Origin: JBDIAR01 sp039812545
Lineage (GTDB): Bacteria > Actinomycetota > Actinomycetes > Actinomycetales > Dermatophilaceae
Length of the DNA: 7,339 nucleotides
Direction: 5' to 3'
Assembly (NCBI GenBank): GCA_039812545.1
Contig: JBDIAR010000165.1
Span: 1-7,339, forward strand
Made by a program: the position numbers and the translations under genes. This document shows, piece by piece, positions 1 through 7,012 of the stretch. How positions within the stretch are numbered: position 1 is the first letter of the stretch; every line of letters begins with the position of its first letter. The notes beneath the pieces are model-generated. The model made no database searches. It saw only the letters and a list, made by a program, of their open reading frames with translations, and was not told where the DNA came from.

Positions 1-63
1 GAAGCCGCGACACCAGAAGCCGCGACACCGGAAGTCGCGGCACCAGAAGCCCCGGCAGCGCCA
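1..63 (+). repeat. 15-base tandem repeat coding for E-A-A-T-P units
   Basis: Three 15-base units (1-15, 16-30, 31-45) and a related 18-base unit (46-63) each begin with GAAG and encode Glu-Ala-Ala-Thr/Ala-Pro. Units 1 and 2 differ at only their last base; unit 3 has two further changes. The array lies inside the nuoI tail and probably began before the window, since the first unit starts at base 1. Confidence 0.75.
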
Positions 64-144
64 GAACCCGCGGCAACCGGCATACCCGCCGCCGCACCGG
101 AACCCACCGCCCCGGCCGAACCGAAGGAGGGCGACCCGGCATGA
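1..144 (+). CDS. nuoI: NADH-quinone oxidoreductase subunit I (NuoI), C-terminal tail only (5' end outside window)
   Basis: Reading frame 1 is open from the window edge to the TGA at 142-144 and gives 47 residues made almost only of Ala, Pro, Glu and Thr. The first 21 residues are tandem five- or six-residue units of the type E-A-A-T-P. The ferredoxin-like part with the two [4Fe-4S] clusters lies upstream, so no catalytic motif is visible. The identity rests on the position directly before nuoJ in a canonical nuo order and on the known habit of actinobacterial NuoI proteins to end in an Ala/Pro/Glu-rich, probably disordered tail. NuoI carries electrons from the peripheral arm towards the quinone site. 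The stop overlaps the nuoJ start in ATGA, so the two are likely translationally coupled. Seen: frame, composition, overlap. Inferred: the gene name. Confidence 0.82.
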   Translation, partial: EAATPEAATPEVAAPEAPAAPEPAATGIPAAAPEPTAPAEPKEGDPA

Positions 145-767
145 CGACGCGAGATTACGTCTTTCTCTTCGTCAGCCTGATCACCGTCGTCAGCGCACTG
201 CTCGCGGTCACCGCCCGCCAGGTCGTCCACGCCGCCCTCTGGCTGGTCGTGGCGCTCGGTACGCTGGCCGGCTGCTACGTGGTGCTCGGCAACGAACTGG
301 TCGGGTTGGTCCAACTGCTGGTCTACGTCGGCGCGGTCGTCGTCCTCGTGGTCTTCGCGCTCATGCTGACCAGGTCCCCGGTCGACATCAACCCGGGCCT
401 GTCGACCTCGATCTGGCAGCGCGCCGCCGCGGCCGTGATGGGGGCCGCGATGACCGGGCTCGTCGCCTCGCTCTTCCTGCCGTATGTCGCCGACCTGGCT
501 CCCCGGGTGCCGGAAGAACCCAACACCCACGCGATCGCCACCGCGATCTTCGGGTACTGGGTCTGGCCCTTCGAGTTGGTCTCGGTCCTGCTCCTCGTCT
601 CGCTCATCGGGTCCTTCGCCCTGGCCCGCGTCGTCGGTGCGGCACCGGAGAAGCCGGTGAAGCCGGGCATCCGGCTGCGGTCGTCCAGCACCGACGAACT
701 GCTCATGAAGCCCCCGGCCTCCGGTGCGGCCACCCAGACGTCCGCGCAGGAGGCCGCGCACCGATGA
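141..767 (+). CDS. nuoJ: NADH-quinone oxidoreductase subunit J (NuoJ)
   Basis: 208 residues, a membrane subunit of complex I (homologue of mitochondrial ND6) that helps couple quinone reduction to proton movement. Five membrane helices can be read at about residues 7-24, 30-49, 54-77, 93-115 and 144-166. The family signature is the third helix, with E52 at its start and the V-Q-L-L-V-Y-V-G-A-V-V-V-L core (57-69). Y62 and G64 lie where the flexible pi-bulge helix sits in known structures. A polar tail of about 40 residues follows the last helix. The ATG at 141 is chosen because AAGGAGG at 124-130 lies 10 bases upstream and because it gives the ATGA overlap with nuoI. The gene ends in another ATGA overlap with nuoK. 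Length and helix count are normal for actinobacteria. Confidence 0.95.
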   Translation: MTTRDYVFLFVSLITVVSALLAVTARQVVHAALWLVVALGTLAGCYVVLGNELVGLVQLLVYVGAVVVLVVFALMLTRSPVDINPGLSTSIWQRAAAAVMGAAMTGLVASLFLPYVADLAPRVPEEPNTHAIATAIFGYWVWPFELVSVLLLVSLIGSFALARVVGAAPEKPVKPGIRLRSSSTDELLMKPPASGAATQTSAQEAAHR

Positions 768-1126
768 TGCACCTGACCCTTCCCGTGCTGCTCTCCGCAG
801 CGCTCATCGGCATCGGCACCTTCGGGGTGCTCGCCCGGCGCAACGCGGTCCTCGTCCTCATCGGGATCGAACTCATCCTCAACGGCTCGAACCTGCTCCT
901 GGTGGCCCTGGATTCGGTCAACCCGGCCAAGACCCGCGACGGCTCGGTGCTGACGATCTTCTCGATCACCATCGCCGCCGCCGAGATCTGCGTCGCCCTG
1001 GCCGTGATCCTGGCGATGTTCCGGATCCGCGGCGACGTCGACGTGACCGCGGAGCCGTTCGACATCGACATCGATGCCGTGGCCGACCTCGACACGGCGG
1101 CCGACCCGAAGGGAGTCCGGTCATGA
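764..1126 (+). CDS. nuoK: NADH-quinone oxidoreductase subunit K (NuoK)
   Basis: 120 residues, the small three-helix complex I subunit (ND4L homologue) next to NuoJ. Helices lie at about 5-24, 29-49 and 62-86. The two buried glutamates needed for proton translocation are present: E36 in L-I-G-I-E-L-I-L-N-G and E74 in I-A-A-A-E-I-C-V, matching E36 and E72 of E. coli. The protein is about 20 residues longer than E. coli NuoK because of a strongly acidic tail (91-120) with many Asp residues. Two ATGs are adjacent, at 764 and 767. AGGAGG at 748-753 is 10 bases from the first and 13 from the second, and only the first makes the usual ATGA overlap, so 764 is preferred. The gene ends in an ATGA overlap with nuoL. 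Confidence 0.95.
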   Translation: MMHLTLPVLLSAALIGIGTFGVLARRNAVLVLIGIELILNGSNLLLVALDSVNPAKTRDGSVLTIFSITIAAAEICVALAVILAMFRIRGDVDVTAEPFDIDIDAVADLDTAADPKGVRS

Positions 1127-2970
1127 CCTGGATGCCCCGCCTCGTCGTCCTCTTCCCCGTCCTGGCCGCACTGATCGGCCTGCTGGTCCGGCGCTCTCGG
1201 ACCCTGGCCCGCATGGTCGCCGTCGCCGGTGCGCTCGGCGCCACCGGCGCCGCCATCGCCGAATGGGCCAGTGCCCCCGACCCCGGCCAGGCGGTCGACA
1301 CCGTCGGGCGGCTGCCGATCCCCGGCTTCGAGATCAACCTGCGGCTGATCTACGACAACCCGGCCGGCATCACCGCGACCGTGGTCACCTTCGTCACCTT
1401 GATGATCCAGCTCTTCACGGTCTGGTACCTCGCCGACGACGACCGCTACGAGCAGTTCGCCGCCAGCGTCTCGCTCTTCGCCTCCGGCATGCTGCTGGTC
1501 GTCCAGTCCAACGACATCCTGCTCAGCCTGGTCGGCTGGGAGGTCATGGGCTGGTGCTCGTACCTGCTCATCGGCCACTTCTCCCGCAAGGAGAGCGCAC
1601 GGCGGGCGGCATACAAGGCCTTCATGGTGACCCGGTTCGCCGACGTGGGCTTCGTCCTCGGCGTCGGCTGGTTCATCGCGACCACCCGCTCCTCGGACCT
1701 CACCCTCATCGCCGAACACTTCGAGGGGCAGCACTCCTGGGCGCTGACCCTCGGCCTGGTCGGGCTGCTCGCGGGCATCGCCGGCAAGTCCGGCCTCATC
1801 CCGTTCCACGACTGGCTCCCCGACGCGATGGAGGGCCCGACCCCCGCGTCCGCGCTCATCCACGCCGCGACCATGGTCGCCGCCGGGACCTACCTGCTGT
1901 TCCGCCTCTTCCCGCTGTATGCCGAAGACAGCAGCTTCCGGCTGATTGTCGCCATTTTGTGCGGGGCGACGATGATGTGGGCCGGGTTCCTCGCCTTCGG
2001 CCAGGTCGACGTTAAGCGGCTGTTGGCATACTCCACGCTGTCGCAGGTGGCCATCATGGCCAGCGCCAACGCGGTCGCCGAGGCCGAGTCTCCCGCCGGC
2101 CCGGCCCTGGGGCACCTGTGGTCGCACGCCTTCTTCAAGGCGCTGCTCTTCCTCGGCGCCGGGTGGCTGTCGGTCCTCGTCGGCGGCACGGCCTTCGGCG
2201 TCGTGCGCGGGGGACTGCGCAAGGACACCTGGCTGAAGATCTTCATGGCGATCGGTCTGCTCTCGCTGGCCGGCGTACCGCCGCTGGTCGGGTTCTTCTC
2301 CAAGGACGCGGTGATCGGGCTGGCCGAGGAGGACGCGTTCAAGGCCGGGCACCTGCCGGGCTGGATCGTGTTCATCTCGTTGATGGTGACGGTGCTGTTG
2401 ACCGCTGCCTACTGCACCCGAGCCTGGCTGCTGCTCTCGCGCGGCGAGCCGACCGAACACGGCGAGGCGCACGGGCACGGGCACGCACCCTCGTCCACGC
2501 ATCCGCCGTTGGCCGCCGGCCCCGTCGGCGTCCTCGCCCTGCTGACCGTGGTCGGCGCCGTGCTGCTGCTGAAGATGCCCGGCGGCCTGCACATCGCCCC
2601 GGTGACGGCGGTGATCTCGATCGTGCTGATCCTCGGTGCCGCCGCCGCGATCTGGAGCCGCTCCCACCAGGGCGAGGCCGACCCGGCCGAACTCCTCCTC
2701 GGGAAGCCGGGGATGGAGCGCTTCTCGGCCGGTTTCGGGATGGACAAGGTGTACGTCGCCTTCGGCCAGTTCATCCTCAAACTCGCCCGGCTCACGGCCT
2801 TCCTGGACCGTGAAGTCGTCGACGCCTACCCCCGCGCCGGGGCCATCACCTTCCGAGCCGCGTCCGATCTGGGCCACAAGGCGCATCGCGCGGTCCCGTC
2901 CACGGGCTTGGTCGGAGTCGTCTTGGGCGTCGTCGCCCTCGGAGTCCTAGGGGTCACGCTGTGGCACTGA
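1123..2970 (+). CDS. nuoL: NADH-quinone oxidoreductase subunit L (NuoL), distal antiporter-like proton pump
   Basis: 615 residues, the outermost antiporter-like subunit of complex I (ND5 homologue), with a long multi-helix core and a C-terminal part containing the lateral helix. Channel residues are where the family needs them: E140 in V-G-W-E-V-M-G-W-C, K222 in A-G-K-S-G-L-I-P-F-H-D-W-L-P, H247 in I-H-A-A-T-M, K339 in H-A-F-F-K-A-L-L and K394 in F-F-S-K-D-A-V. These correspond to E144, K229, H254, K342 and K399 of E. coli NuoL. A His-rich loop (446-460) lies between late helices. The frame stays open upstream to about 724, but the ATG at 1123 is chosen because it makes the ATGA overlap with nuoK and has AAGGGAG at 1109-1115, seven bases upstream. 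The last codons overlap nuoM by 10 bases. Confidence 0.96.
   Translation: MTWMPRLVVLFPVLAALIGLLVRRSRTLARMVAVAGALGATGAAIAEWASAPDPGQAVDTVGRLPIPGFEINLRLIYDNPAGITATVVTFVTLMIQLFTVWYLADDDRYEQFAASVSLFASGMLLVVQSNDILLSLVGWEVMGWCSYLLIGHFSRKESARRAAYKAFMVTRFADVGFVLGVGWFIATTRSSDLTLIAEHFEGQHSWALTLGLVGLLAGIAGKSGLIPFHDWLPDAMEGPTPASALIHAATMVAAGTYLLFRLFPLYAEDSSFRLIVAILCGATMMWAGFLAFGQVDVKRLLAYSTLSQVAIMASANAVAEAESPAGPALGHLWSHAFFKALLFLGAGWLSVLVGGTAFGVVRGGLRKDTWLKIFMAIGLLSLAGVPPLVGFFSKDAVIGLAEEDAFKAGHLPGWIVFISLMVTVLLTAAYCTRAWLLLSRGEPTEHGEAHGHGHAPSSTHPPLAAGPVGVLALLTVVGAVLLLKMPGGLHIAPVTAVISIVLILGAAAAIWSRSHQGEADPAELLLGKPGMERFSAGFGMDKVYVAFGQFILKLARLTAFLDREVVDAYPRAGAITFRAASDLGHKAHRAVPSTGLVGVVLGVVALGVLGVTLWH
2949..2953 (+). 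promoter_or_regulatory. Ribosome binding site that decides the GTG start of nuoM
   Basis: AGGGG lies inside the end of nuoL, seven bases before the GTG at 2961. The next possible start, ATG at 2976, has no purine-rich run at a suitable distance, so the GTG is preferred. This is the only nuo junction here that does not use ATGA. Confidence 0.6.
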
Positions 2971-4484
2971 TTCTCATGTTGTTCGCCCCGATGCTCGGCA
3001 TCGCGGCGCTGGTCTTCGGGCACGTCATGCGACGACCCGTTCCCGGCGACACCTGGCCGTCGGGGCTGGCCACCGGCGCCGCTCTCGTCTCCGTCGTCGG
3101 CGCGGTGTATGCCTCGTATGCCCGTCCGCGAGTCGACGTGCCCTGGGTCGACGCGCTCGGCTGGCGCTGGCACCTCGAGGTCGACGGCGTCAGCGTCCCG
3201 CTGATCCTGCTCACCTCGATCCTGGCCGTCGCGGTGTGCGTGCACGGCCGTCGCAACGAACCCGAGGGCGGACCGGCGACGATCTTCTACGCCTGTCTGC
3301 TCACCGTCGAACTCGGTGCCCTGACGACCTTCGTCATCCGTGACGCCATCGTCTTCTACGTCGCCTTCGAGATCGTCCTCATCCCGATGTGGCTGCTGAT
3401 CACCCGATTCGGTGACAGCCACGTCAGCGACGCCGTGCGCAACGACGCCTCGAGCCGATTCGTGTTCTTCACGGTCATGGGTTCCACGCTGATGCTGTTG
3501 GGCCTGATCCTGCTGGTCCGCAGCGCCGGAACCTCCGACCTGGTCGCCCTGGCCGCGATGCGCGGCGAGGGCATCCCCGCGAGCACCCAGCTGGTCATCG
3601 CGATCCTGCTCGTCGTCGGTCTGGGCATCAAGGTGCCGCTCTGGCCGGTGCACACCTGGTTGCCGCCGGCGCACACCATCGCGCCCACCGCCGGGTCGGT
3701 TCTGCTGGCCGCCGTCCTGCTGAAGATGGGCACCTACGGCATCATCCGGATCGCCGTCCCGTGTGTCCCCGACGGCTTCATGCAACTCTCGCCGGTGCTG
3801 GCGACCGTCGGGACGATCGCGATCATCTGGGGAGGCCTGATCTGCCTCGTCGAACGCGACCTCAAGCGCCTCGTCGCATACTCCTCCGTCGCCCACATGG
3901 GCTTCGTCGCCCTCGCCCTGTCCACCGGCAACGCCATCGGGATGCAGGCCGCGCTCTTCACCAATATCGCCCACGGCGTCACCTCGGCCCTGCTCTTCTT
4001 CGTCGTGGGTGGCCTCAAGGCGCGGTGGGGATCCGCCGACCTCTCGGTCGTGCGCAGCGCGCTGCGCGAGGTGTCCCCGCGGATGGGCTTCGCCCTGCTC
4101 ACCGGGTTCGCCGCGGCGCTCGGACTGCCCGGGCTCATCGGTTTCTGGGGTGAGGTCCTGACGATCACGGCCGCCTGGCAGGGTGGGCCGGGTCGCCCCG
4201 ACGCCTACCTCAAGCAGTGCGCCATCATCGCCTCGCTCGGCCTCGTCCTGGCCGCCGGATACTCGCTGCGCGTGCTCCGTCAGGTTTGGGCGGGCGAGCG
4301 GGTGGAGGGCGAGACCGGCATCCGCGACCTGCGCGGCATGGAGCTCGGGGTGGTCATGACGCACGTGGTCGCCGTCGTCGCCCTCGGTGTCTGGCCGCAC
4401 CCCCTGATGCAACTGACCGAGCAGGAATCCGCACAGCTCGTCGGCGCGCCCGAGGTGGCCGCCCAGGTGGGAGAGGCGCGATGA
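2961..4484 (+). CDS. nuoM: NADH-quinone oxidoreductase subunit M (NuoM), antiporter-like proton pump
   Basis: 507 residues, the middle antiporter-like subunit (ND4 homologue), about 14 membrane helices. The key residues are present: E137 in Y-V-A-F-E-I-V-L-I-P-M-W, K224 in G-L-G-I-K-V-P-L-W-P-V-H-T-W, K255 in L-L-K-M-G-T-Y-G, and E398 in G-F-W-G-E-V. They match E144, K234, K265 and E407 of E. coli. In the conserved loop after H231, the usual D and E of the W-L-P-D-A-H-T-E-A-P pattern are P236 and I240. The GTG start at 2961 overlaps nuoL by 10 bases and has AGGGG at a good distance. The gene ends in an ATGA overlap with nuoN. NuoM sits between NuoL and NuoN in the membrane arm and pumps protons by charge relay along the central polar axis. 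Confidence 0.96.
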   Translation: MALILMLFAPMLGIAALVFGHVMRRPVPGDTWPSGLATGAALVSVVGAVYASYARPRVDVPWVDALGWRWHLEVDGVSVPLILLTSILAVAVCVHGRRNEPEGGPATIFYACLLTVELGALTTFVIRDAIVFYVAFEIVLIPMWLLITRFGDSHVSDAVRNDASSRFVFFTVMGSTLMLLGLILLVRSAGTSDLVALAAMRGEGIPASTQLVIAILLVVGLGIKVPLWPVHTWLPPAHTIAPTAGSVLLAAVLLKMGTYGIIRIAVPCVPDGFMQLSPVLATVGTIAIIWGGLICLVERDLKRLVAYSSVAHMGFVALALSTGNAIGMQAALFTNIAHGVTSALLFFVVGGLKARWGSADLSVVRSALREVSPRMGFALLTGFAAALGLPGLIGFWGEVLTITAAWQGGPGRPDAYLKQCAIIASLGLVLAAGYSLRVLRQVWAGERVEGETGIRDLRGMELGVVMTHVVAVVALGVWPHPLMQLTEQESAQLVGAPEVAAQVGEAR

Positions 4485-6007
4485 ACGTCACCTTCGACAT
4501 CCCGGCGATGTTGCCCATGCTCATCCCGCTGGGCGCGCTCATGCTAGTGCTCATCGTCGACCTCATCGTGCCCAAGGCGCACGTCGTCCACATCGGGATC
4601 GCCCTGCTCGGCCTCGTCGGTGGCCTGATCGCCAGCGTGCCCGTCAACGGCTGGCTCAGTTCCGACGAGGGTGTCCGGACCTCGCTGTGTACCGGTCGCA
4701 CCACCTGCCTGTGGGTCGCCGGCCCGTATGTCGGTGCGTTGCAGTTCGTCGCCCTGTTCGGCGCGATCGTCGTGCTCATCCTGGCGACGCCCTCGATCAT
4801 GAAGGCCGGTGACGGTGGCGCGGCCACCTGGCTCACCCTCGTCCTGGCCGGCACGGTCGGTGCGGTCGGGGTGGCGGCGTCCCGCGACGCGGCGTCCTGG
4901 TTGATCTCGCTGGAGTTGGCGACCGTGCCGGTCATCGTCCTGGTGGCCCTGCCCGGCACCCGGGGTGCTATCGCCGGCGCCGTCCAACTGCTGACGACGT
5001 CGTTGACCTCGTTCGCCATGCTCGTCCTCGGGACCGCCTGCTGGTATGCCGCGTCCGGCACGATCATGTTCCTGCCGAGTGCCGCGGTGACCGCCGTTCG
5101 CGCCGGCAACGGCGCACTGCTCACCCTCGCGGTCATCCTGATCCTGGCCGGGCTGGCGTTCAAACTCTCGCTGGTCCCGTTCCACGCCTGGACCCCGACG
5201 ACGTATGCCGGTGCTCCCGTTCCGGTCGCCGCCTTCCTGGCCGCGACGTCCAAGGTGGCCGCCCTGGGGGCGCTGATGATCGTGCTGTACCCGATCGTCT
5301 TCCTCGGCCGGGCCGGTGTCGTCGCCATCGCGGCGCTCGCGCTCGGCAGCATGACGCTGGGCAATATCATCGCCTTCCGTCAAGAGGGTGCGGTCCGGCT
5401 GCTGGCCTGGTCCACGGTCGCCCAGGCCGGCTGGGTGGTCCTCCCGCTGCTGGCCACCGCCCCCGACGACGGCACGGTCCCCGGCCTGCGGGGCGCGGCG
5501 ACCTACCTGATCGCCTACGTGCTGGCGACCCTCGTCGCCTTCTGCGTCGTCGCCTCGGTGTGGGGCGTCGGCGCCACCCGCACGGGCGAGCCCGCCGGCG
5601 GCCGGCTCACGGCATACCAGGGCTTGTTGCGGCGTCAGCCGCTCGCCGGACTGGCCATGCTGCTCGCCCTCACCTCACTGGCCGGGCTGCCGCCCGGCAT
5701 CATCGGCCTGGTCGGCAAGATCATGGCCCTGGTGCCGGTCGTCAACGCCGGCTGGTGGATCGTCGGGATCCTCGCCGCGGCCAACGCGGTGTTCGGCGCC
5801 GCCGTGTACCTGCGGTGGCTGCGCTATGTCGTGGGCAGCGACACCACCCCCGGGCCGGTCGAACGACCCGCCGAACTCACCGGCACGACCGGCCTGGCGA
5901 TGCCCTATGTGCCGAGCAGGGCCCCCTCCATCGCGATGGCGCTCAGCCTGGTCGCCCTCGTGGCGGTGTCGGTCGTTCCGCAGTTGGTCCTCGGCTACAT
6001 CCGGTAG
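4481..6007 (+). CDS. nuoN: NADH-quinone oxidoreductase subunit N (NuoN), antiporter-like proton pump
   Basis: 508 residues, the antiporter-like subunit nearest the NuoJ/NuoK module (ND2 homologue), about 14 membrane helices. Proton-channel residues are E145 in L-I-S-L-E-L-A-T-V-P, K228 in G-L-A-F-K-L-S-L-V-P-F-H, K258 in T-S-K-V-A and K413 in G-L-V-G-K-I-M. Two cysteines, C70 and C76, lie in the loop between helices 2 and 3, predicted to face outside. The frame is open upstream to about 4217, but the ATG at 4481 is chosen for the ATGA overlap with nuoM and the GGGAGAGG run at 4469-4476. The stop is TAG, unlike the TGA of the preceding nuo genes. It is the last nuo gene here. Confidence 0.96.
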   Translation: MNVTFDIPAMLPMLIPLGALMLVLIVDLIVPKAHVVHIGIALLGLVGGLIASVPVNGWLSSDEGVRTSLCTGRTTCLWVAGPYVGALQFVALFGAIVVLILATPSIMKAGDGGAATWLTLVLAGTVGAVGVAASRDAASWLISLELATVPVIVLVALPGTRGAIAGAVQLLTTSLTSFAMLVLGTACWYAASGTIMFLPSAAVTAVRAGNGALLTLAVILILAGLAFKLSLVPFHAWTPTTYAGAPVPVAAFLAATSKVAALGALMIVLYPIVFLGRAGVVAIAALALGSMTLGNIIAFRQEGAVRLLAWSTVAQAGWVVLPLLATAPDDGTVPGLRGAATYLIAYVLATLVAFCVVASVWGVGATRTGEPAGGRLTAYQGLLRRQPLAGLAMLLALTSLAGLPPGIIGLVGKIMALVPVVNAGWWIVGILAAANAVFGAAVYLRWLRYVVGSDTTPGPVERPAELTGTTGLAMPYVPSRAPSIAMALSLVALVAVSVVPQLVLGYIR

Positions 6008-6014
6008 CCGCCTC

Positions 6015-6033
6015 GCCCGGGAACGAATCGGGC
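6015..6033 (+). other. Small inverted repeat between nuoN and htpX
   Basis: GCCCG at 6015-6019 can pair with CGGGC at 6029-6033 across a nine-base loop, just after the nuoN stop. There is no run of T after it, and the stem is short for DNA this rich in GC. It is at best a weak attenuator or mRNA-processing hairpin, and may be chance. The whole nuoN-htpX gap is 48 bases, with no clear promoter. Confidence 0.25.
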
Positions 6034-6055
6034 ACCTTACGACGTTGGACGAAGC

Positions 6056-6943
6056 ATGCACAAGCACTTCAACGGCGTGAAGACGGCAGCCCTGTTCGGC
6101 GCCTTTTGGGCGCTGCTGCTCGCGATCGGGGCCGTCGTCGCCTCCTTCACGCGCAGCAGCTCGGTCATCTGGATCTTCGCCGTGATCGGCTTGGGCATGA
6201 CGGCATACGGGTACTGGAACAGCGACAAGATCGCCATCCGGGCCATGCACGCGTATCCGGTCAGCGAGGCCCAGGCACCGCAGCTCTACCGGATCGTGCG
6301 CGAGCTCTCCACCCGCGCCAACCAGCCGATGCCGCGACTGTTCATCTCCCCGACCCAGGCACCCAATGCCTTCGCGACCGGTCGCAACCCGCAGAATGCC
6401 GCGGTCTGCTGCACCGAGGGAATCATGAATCTACTCGACGAGCGCGAACTTCGCGGCGTCCTCGGCCACGAACTCATGCACGTGTACAACCGCGACATCC
6501 TCACCTCCTCCGTCGCCGCGGCGCTCGCCGGCGTCGTCACCTCGGTGGCCCAGATGCTCATGTTCGCCGGCATGTTCGGCGGCGGCTCCGGCAACGACCG
6601 CGAGGGTGGCGGCAACCCGATCGCGCTGCTGCTGATGTCCCTCCTCGCGCCGCTGGCCGCCAGCCTCATCCAGATGTCGATCAGCCGCACCCGCGAATAC
6701 GACGCCGACGAGGACGGGGCGACCTTGACCGGCGATCCCCTGGCTCTGGCCTCCGCCCTGCGCAAGCTGGAACGCGGCATCGCCGCCGCCCCCCTCGCGC
6801 CATCCCAGCCCGTGGTCAACGCCAGCCACCTGATGATCGCGAACCCGTTCCGCGCGCAGGACGTCTCGCGGCTGTTCTCGACGCACCCGCCGATGGCCGA
6901 CCGGATCCTGCGCCTCGAGCAAATGGCCGGCGGGGCACGATAG
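6056..6943 (+). CDS. htpX: Membrane zinc metalloprotease HtpX (peptidase family M48B)
   Basis: 295 residues, full length for the family. The protein opens with the typical M-H-K-H-F-N-G-V-K-T segment and has two N-terminal helices (about 10-31 and 36-53). The zinc site follows: H138-E139-L-M-H142, with third ligand E214 in S-R-T-R-E-Y-D-A-D-E-D-G-A. Two more hydrophobic segments (about 151-175 and 187-210) lie between them, separated by a Gly-rich stretch (175-187) common in HtpX. The motifs N-A-F-A-T-G-R-N-P (104-112) and S-T-H-P-P-M-A-D-R (275-283) are also conserved. HtpX degrades damaged or misassembled membrane proteins with its active site facing the cytoplasm. The ATG at 6056 matches the family N-terminus; the ribosome site is poor (GGACGAAG ends just before the start). 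It may be read through from nuo across 48 bases, or have its own weak promoter. Confidence 0.95.
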   Translation: MHKHFNGVKTAALFGAFWALLLAIGAVVASFTRSSSVIWIFAVIGLGMTAYGYWNSDKIAIRAMHAYPVSEAQAPQLYRIVRELSTRANQPMPRLFISPTQAPNAFATGRNPQNAAVCCTEGIMNLLDERELRGVLGHELMHVYNRDILTSSVAAALAGVVTSVAQMLMFAGMFGGGSGNDREGGGNPIALLLMSLLAPLAASLIQMSISRTREYDADEDGATLTGDPLALASALRKLERGIAAAPLAPSQPVVNASHLMIANPFRAQDVSRLFSTHPPMADRILRLEQMAGGAR

Positions 6944-6996
6944 GTCCACCGTCTGCGGCTTGCCTGAGTATCGGCTGAATTTATCCCCGGCAATCG

Positions 6997-7012
6997 ATAA
7001 CGCTTTGGTAAA
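6997..7012 (+). promoter_or_regulatory. Possible MtrA-type direct repeat (operator candidate)
   Basis: ATAAC (6997-7001) and GTAAA (7008-7012) are separated by six bases. This is close to the GTAAC-N6-GTAAC type of direct repeat I recall for the actinobacterial response regulator MtrA, which controls cell-wall hydrolase genes in this phylum. Each half has one mismatch to that pattern. The position, about 135 bases before a secreted-protein gene, fits such a role. The repeat is seen; the regulator is inferred. Confidence 0.3.

Noticed and set aside
767..1126. nuoK starting at the second ATG (767)
   Set aside because: The ribosome site at 748-753 is better spaced to 764, and only 764 gives the ATGA overlap used at the other nuo junctions.
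703..2886. Very long open frame on the minus strand opposite nuoK and nuoL
   Set aside because: Its product is a low-complexity mix of Gly, Arg, Asp, Glu and Gln, typical of the antisense frame of GC-rich membrane-protein genes. It has no recognisable domain and lies opposite strongly conserved nuo genes.
2826..4412. Second long minus-strand open frame opposite nuoM
   Set aside because: Same cause: hydrophobic sense codons give Asp/Glu/Gln/Arg-rich antisense codons and few stops. No family resemblance is seen.
6015..6033. Rho-independent terminator after nuoN
   Set aside because: The stem is only five base pairs, the loop is nine bases and no T-run follows, so it would not be a convincing terminator.
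6960..6988. Sigma-70-like promoter with TTGCCT as -35
   Set aside because: At 16 to 18 bases downstream only TATCCC, ATCCCC or TCCCCG are found, and none is a good -10 element.
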